A DNA stretch of 57,152 bases from positions 1 to 57,152 of the forward strand of contig QCUB01000002.1 in NCBI GenBank assembly GCA_003210895.1. The letters are read 5' to 3'. Shown one piece after another: positions 56,580 to 57,152 of this stretch (position 1 is its first letter; each line of letters starts with the position of its first letter). A program made the position numbers and the translations under genes. This DNA comes from Prochlorococcus sp. AG-676-M04. Its GTDB lineage: Bacteria > Cyanobacteriota > Cyanobacteriia > PCC-6307 > Cyanobiaceae. A model generated the notes under the pieces. The model ran no database searches, had not been told where the DNA came from, and saw only the letters and a program-made list of their open reading frames with translations.

Positions 56580-57133
56580 TTTAAACCCTCCAAATTTACA
56601 TTTAAAAATTTAGCAAGTCTTGCTCCTTCCTCTTCAACTTGGAGTAATGGTTTAAGTTCCCCTGCACCACTTAGAGGAAGAACTTTTTTTCTACCCTTAA
56701 GAACTAATGCAATTCTTCTTCTTGGATTAAATCCTTCACTAATATCCAATCTCACAGATTTAATCTCATCAAAATTAATTTTAACTTCTACATCTTTAAA
56801 CAATCCTTTCCTTTTAATTTCCACAGATTGGGAATTTTTATCAAATGAATTGTAACCTGAACCGAAATTTATGAACACCAAATACCATAAATATATATTT
56901 AATAGATTCGCTAATACGCCATAAGCACCCATAATTATTCCTTGAGGAATAAAAAGTAAGGATGAAGGATTACCCAAAGGGAGTAAATCTTTTCCTGTAT
57001 AACTTGATATAGCCGCTAATACGAAACCTAACCCACCGATAGTTAGCATTCCCCCAATAAGATAATTTGAAAATTTTCTTGACCCATTAATTTTCTGTTC
57101 AATTTTATTGAAAGACGAAAGATTAGATTCCAT
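56576..57133 (-). CDS. ycf4: Photosystem I assembly protein Ycf4
   Basis: Two membrane helices (YLIGGMLTIGGLGFVLAAIS, and LANLLNIYLWYLVFINFGSG) are followed by the soluble part with SVEIKRKGLFKDVEVKINFD, IKSVRLDISEGFNPRRRIAL and LPLSGAGELKPLLQVEEEGA. Typical Ycf4, 185 aa. It scaffolds photosystem I assembly in thylakoids. Confidence 0.95.
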   Translation of the reverse strand: MESNLSSFNKIEQKINGSRKFSNYLIGGMLTIGGLGFVLAAISSYTGKDLLPLGNPSSLLFIPQGIIMGAYGVLANLLNIYLWYLVFINFGSGYNSFDKNSQSVEIKRKGLFKDVEVKINFDEIKSVRLDISEGFNPRRRIALVLKGRKKVLPLSGAGELKPLLQVEEEGARLAKFLNVNLEGLK

Positions 57134-57152
57134 AATTTTATTAATCTAGAGC

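Overview
The window is strongly AT-rich and reads as the chromosome of a high-light-adapted Prochlorococcus. It carries many high-light-inducible (hli) genes, cyanobacterial genes (ycf4, petM, ycf39, NADPH thioredoxin reductase fused to thioredoxin, pntA/pntB, CP12-like), Prochlorococcus-type DUF1651, DUF3303 and DUF3764 proteins, and very short intergenic spaces. I assign the organism from gene content and style, not from a database match.

Positions 1 to about 33,000 look like a hypervariable genomic island. They hold dozens of stand-alone small genes, two related hli operons (2142-2951 on the minus strand, 29440-30383 on the plus strand), a third hli locus (10743-10997), one intact tRNA-Thr(CGU), and several decaying genes. 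Three repeat systems organise the left part. (1) Nine copies, all on the plus strand, of the 3' half of tRNA-Pro(UGG), starting at the anticodon stem. From memory this corresponds to the repeat PRE1 described in a Prochlorococcus island. (2) Eleven tandem pairs of an 11-bp word near these tRNA fragments, in four sequence families, which look like arm-type binding sites of tyrosine recombinases. (3) Eleven copies of a compact promoter-plus-hairpin leader (TTGACA, exactly 7 nt, TAAAAT, small hairpin, T-run). Most of these sit directly upstream of otherwise unrelated small genes.

Between tRNA-Pro fragments lie five type IV pilin-like genes (4950, 6108, 11427, 12440, 15511). Four share about 130 N-terminal residues and then switch to unrelated C-terminal modules, two of them C-type-lectin-like. 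A conserved promoter block precedes them. I read this as a cassette-like collection of variable surface adhesins embedded in a field of recombination sites. No recombinase gene is present in the window.

Other island genes include a cupredoxin, two SnoaL/NTF2-like paralogs, small alpha/beta-barrel proteins, a DsrE protein, a DoxX-like membrane protein, rluF, a minimal NAD+-dependent DNA ligase made only of the adenylation domain, an outer-membrane beta-barrel, a SYLF protein, a SelO/YdiU pseudokinase and a secreted cupin. Broken genes are a cytochrome c6-like gene (23837-24186), a DUF3764 gene with a nonsense codon (25637-25918) and two short decayed reading frames (14427, 31808).

From about 33,500 rightward the window turns into core chromosome: an SGNH-like protein, an operon ychF - ferritin-like - carbamoyltransferase - small membrane protein, an HlyD-type adaptor, polA, cysS, dxr, a 2Fe-2S ferredoxin-like protein, a YheT-type hydrolase, the pnt transhydrogenase operon, NTRC, infA, ycf39, petM, ilvH, a cyclophilin lipoprotein and ycf4. 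Two likely lipoproteins (32209-33033 and 55932-56579) have a convincing signal peptide only if translation starts at a non-canonical codon.
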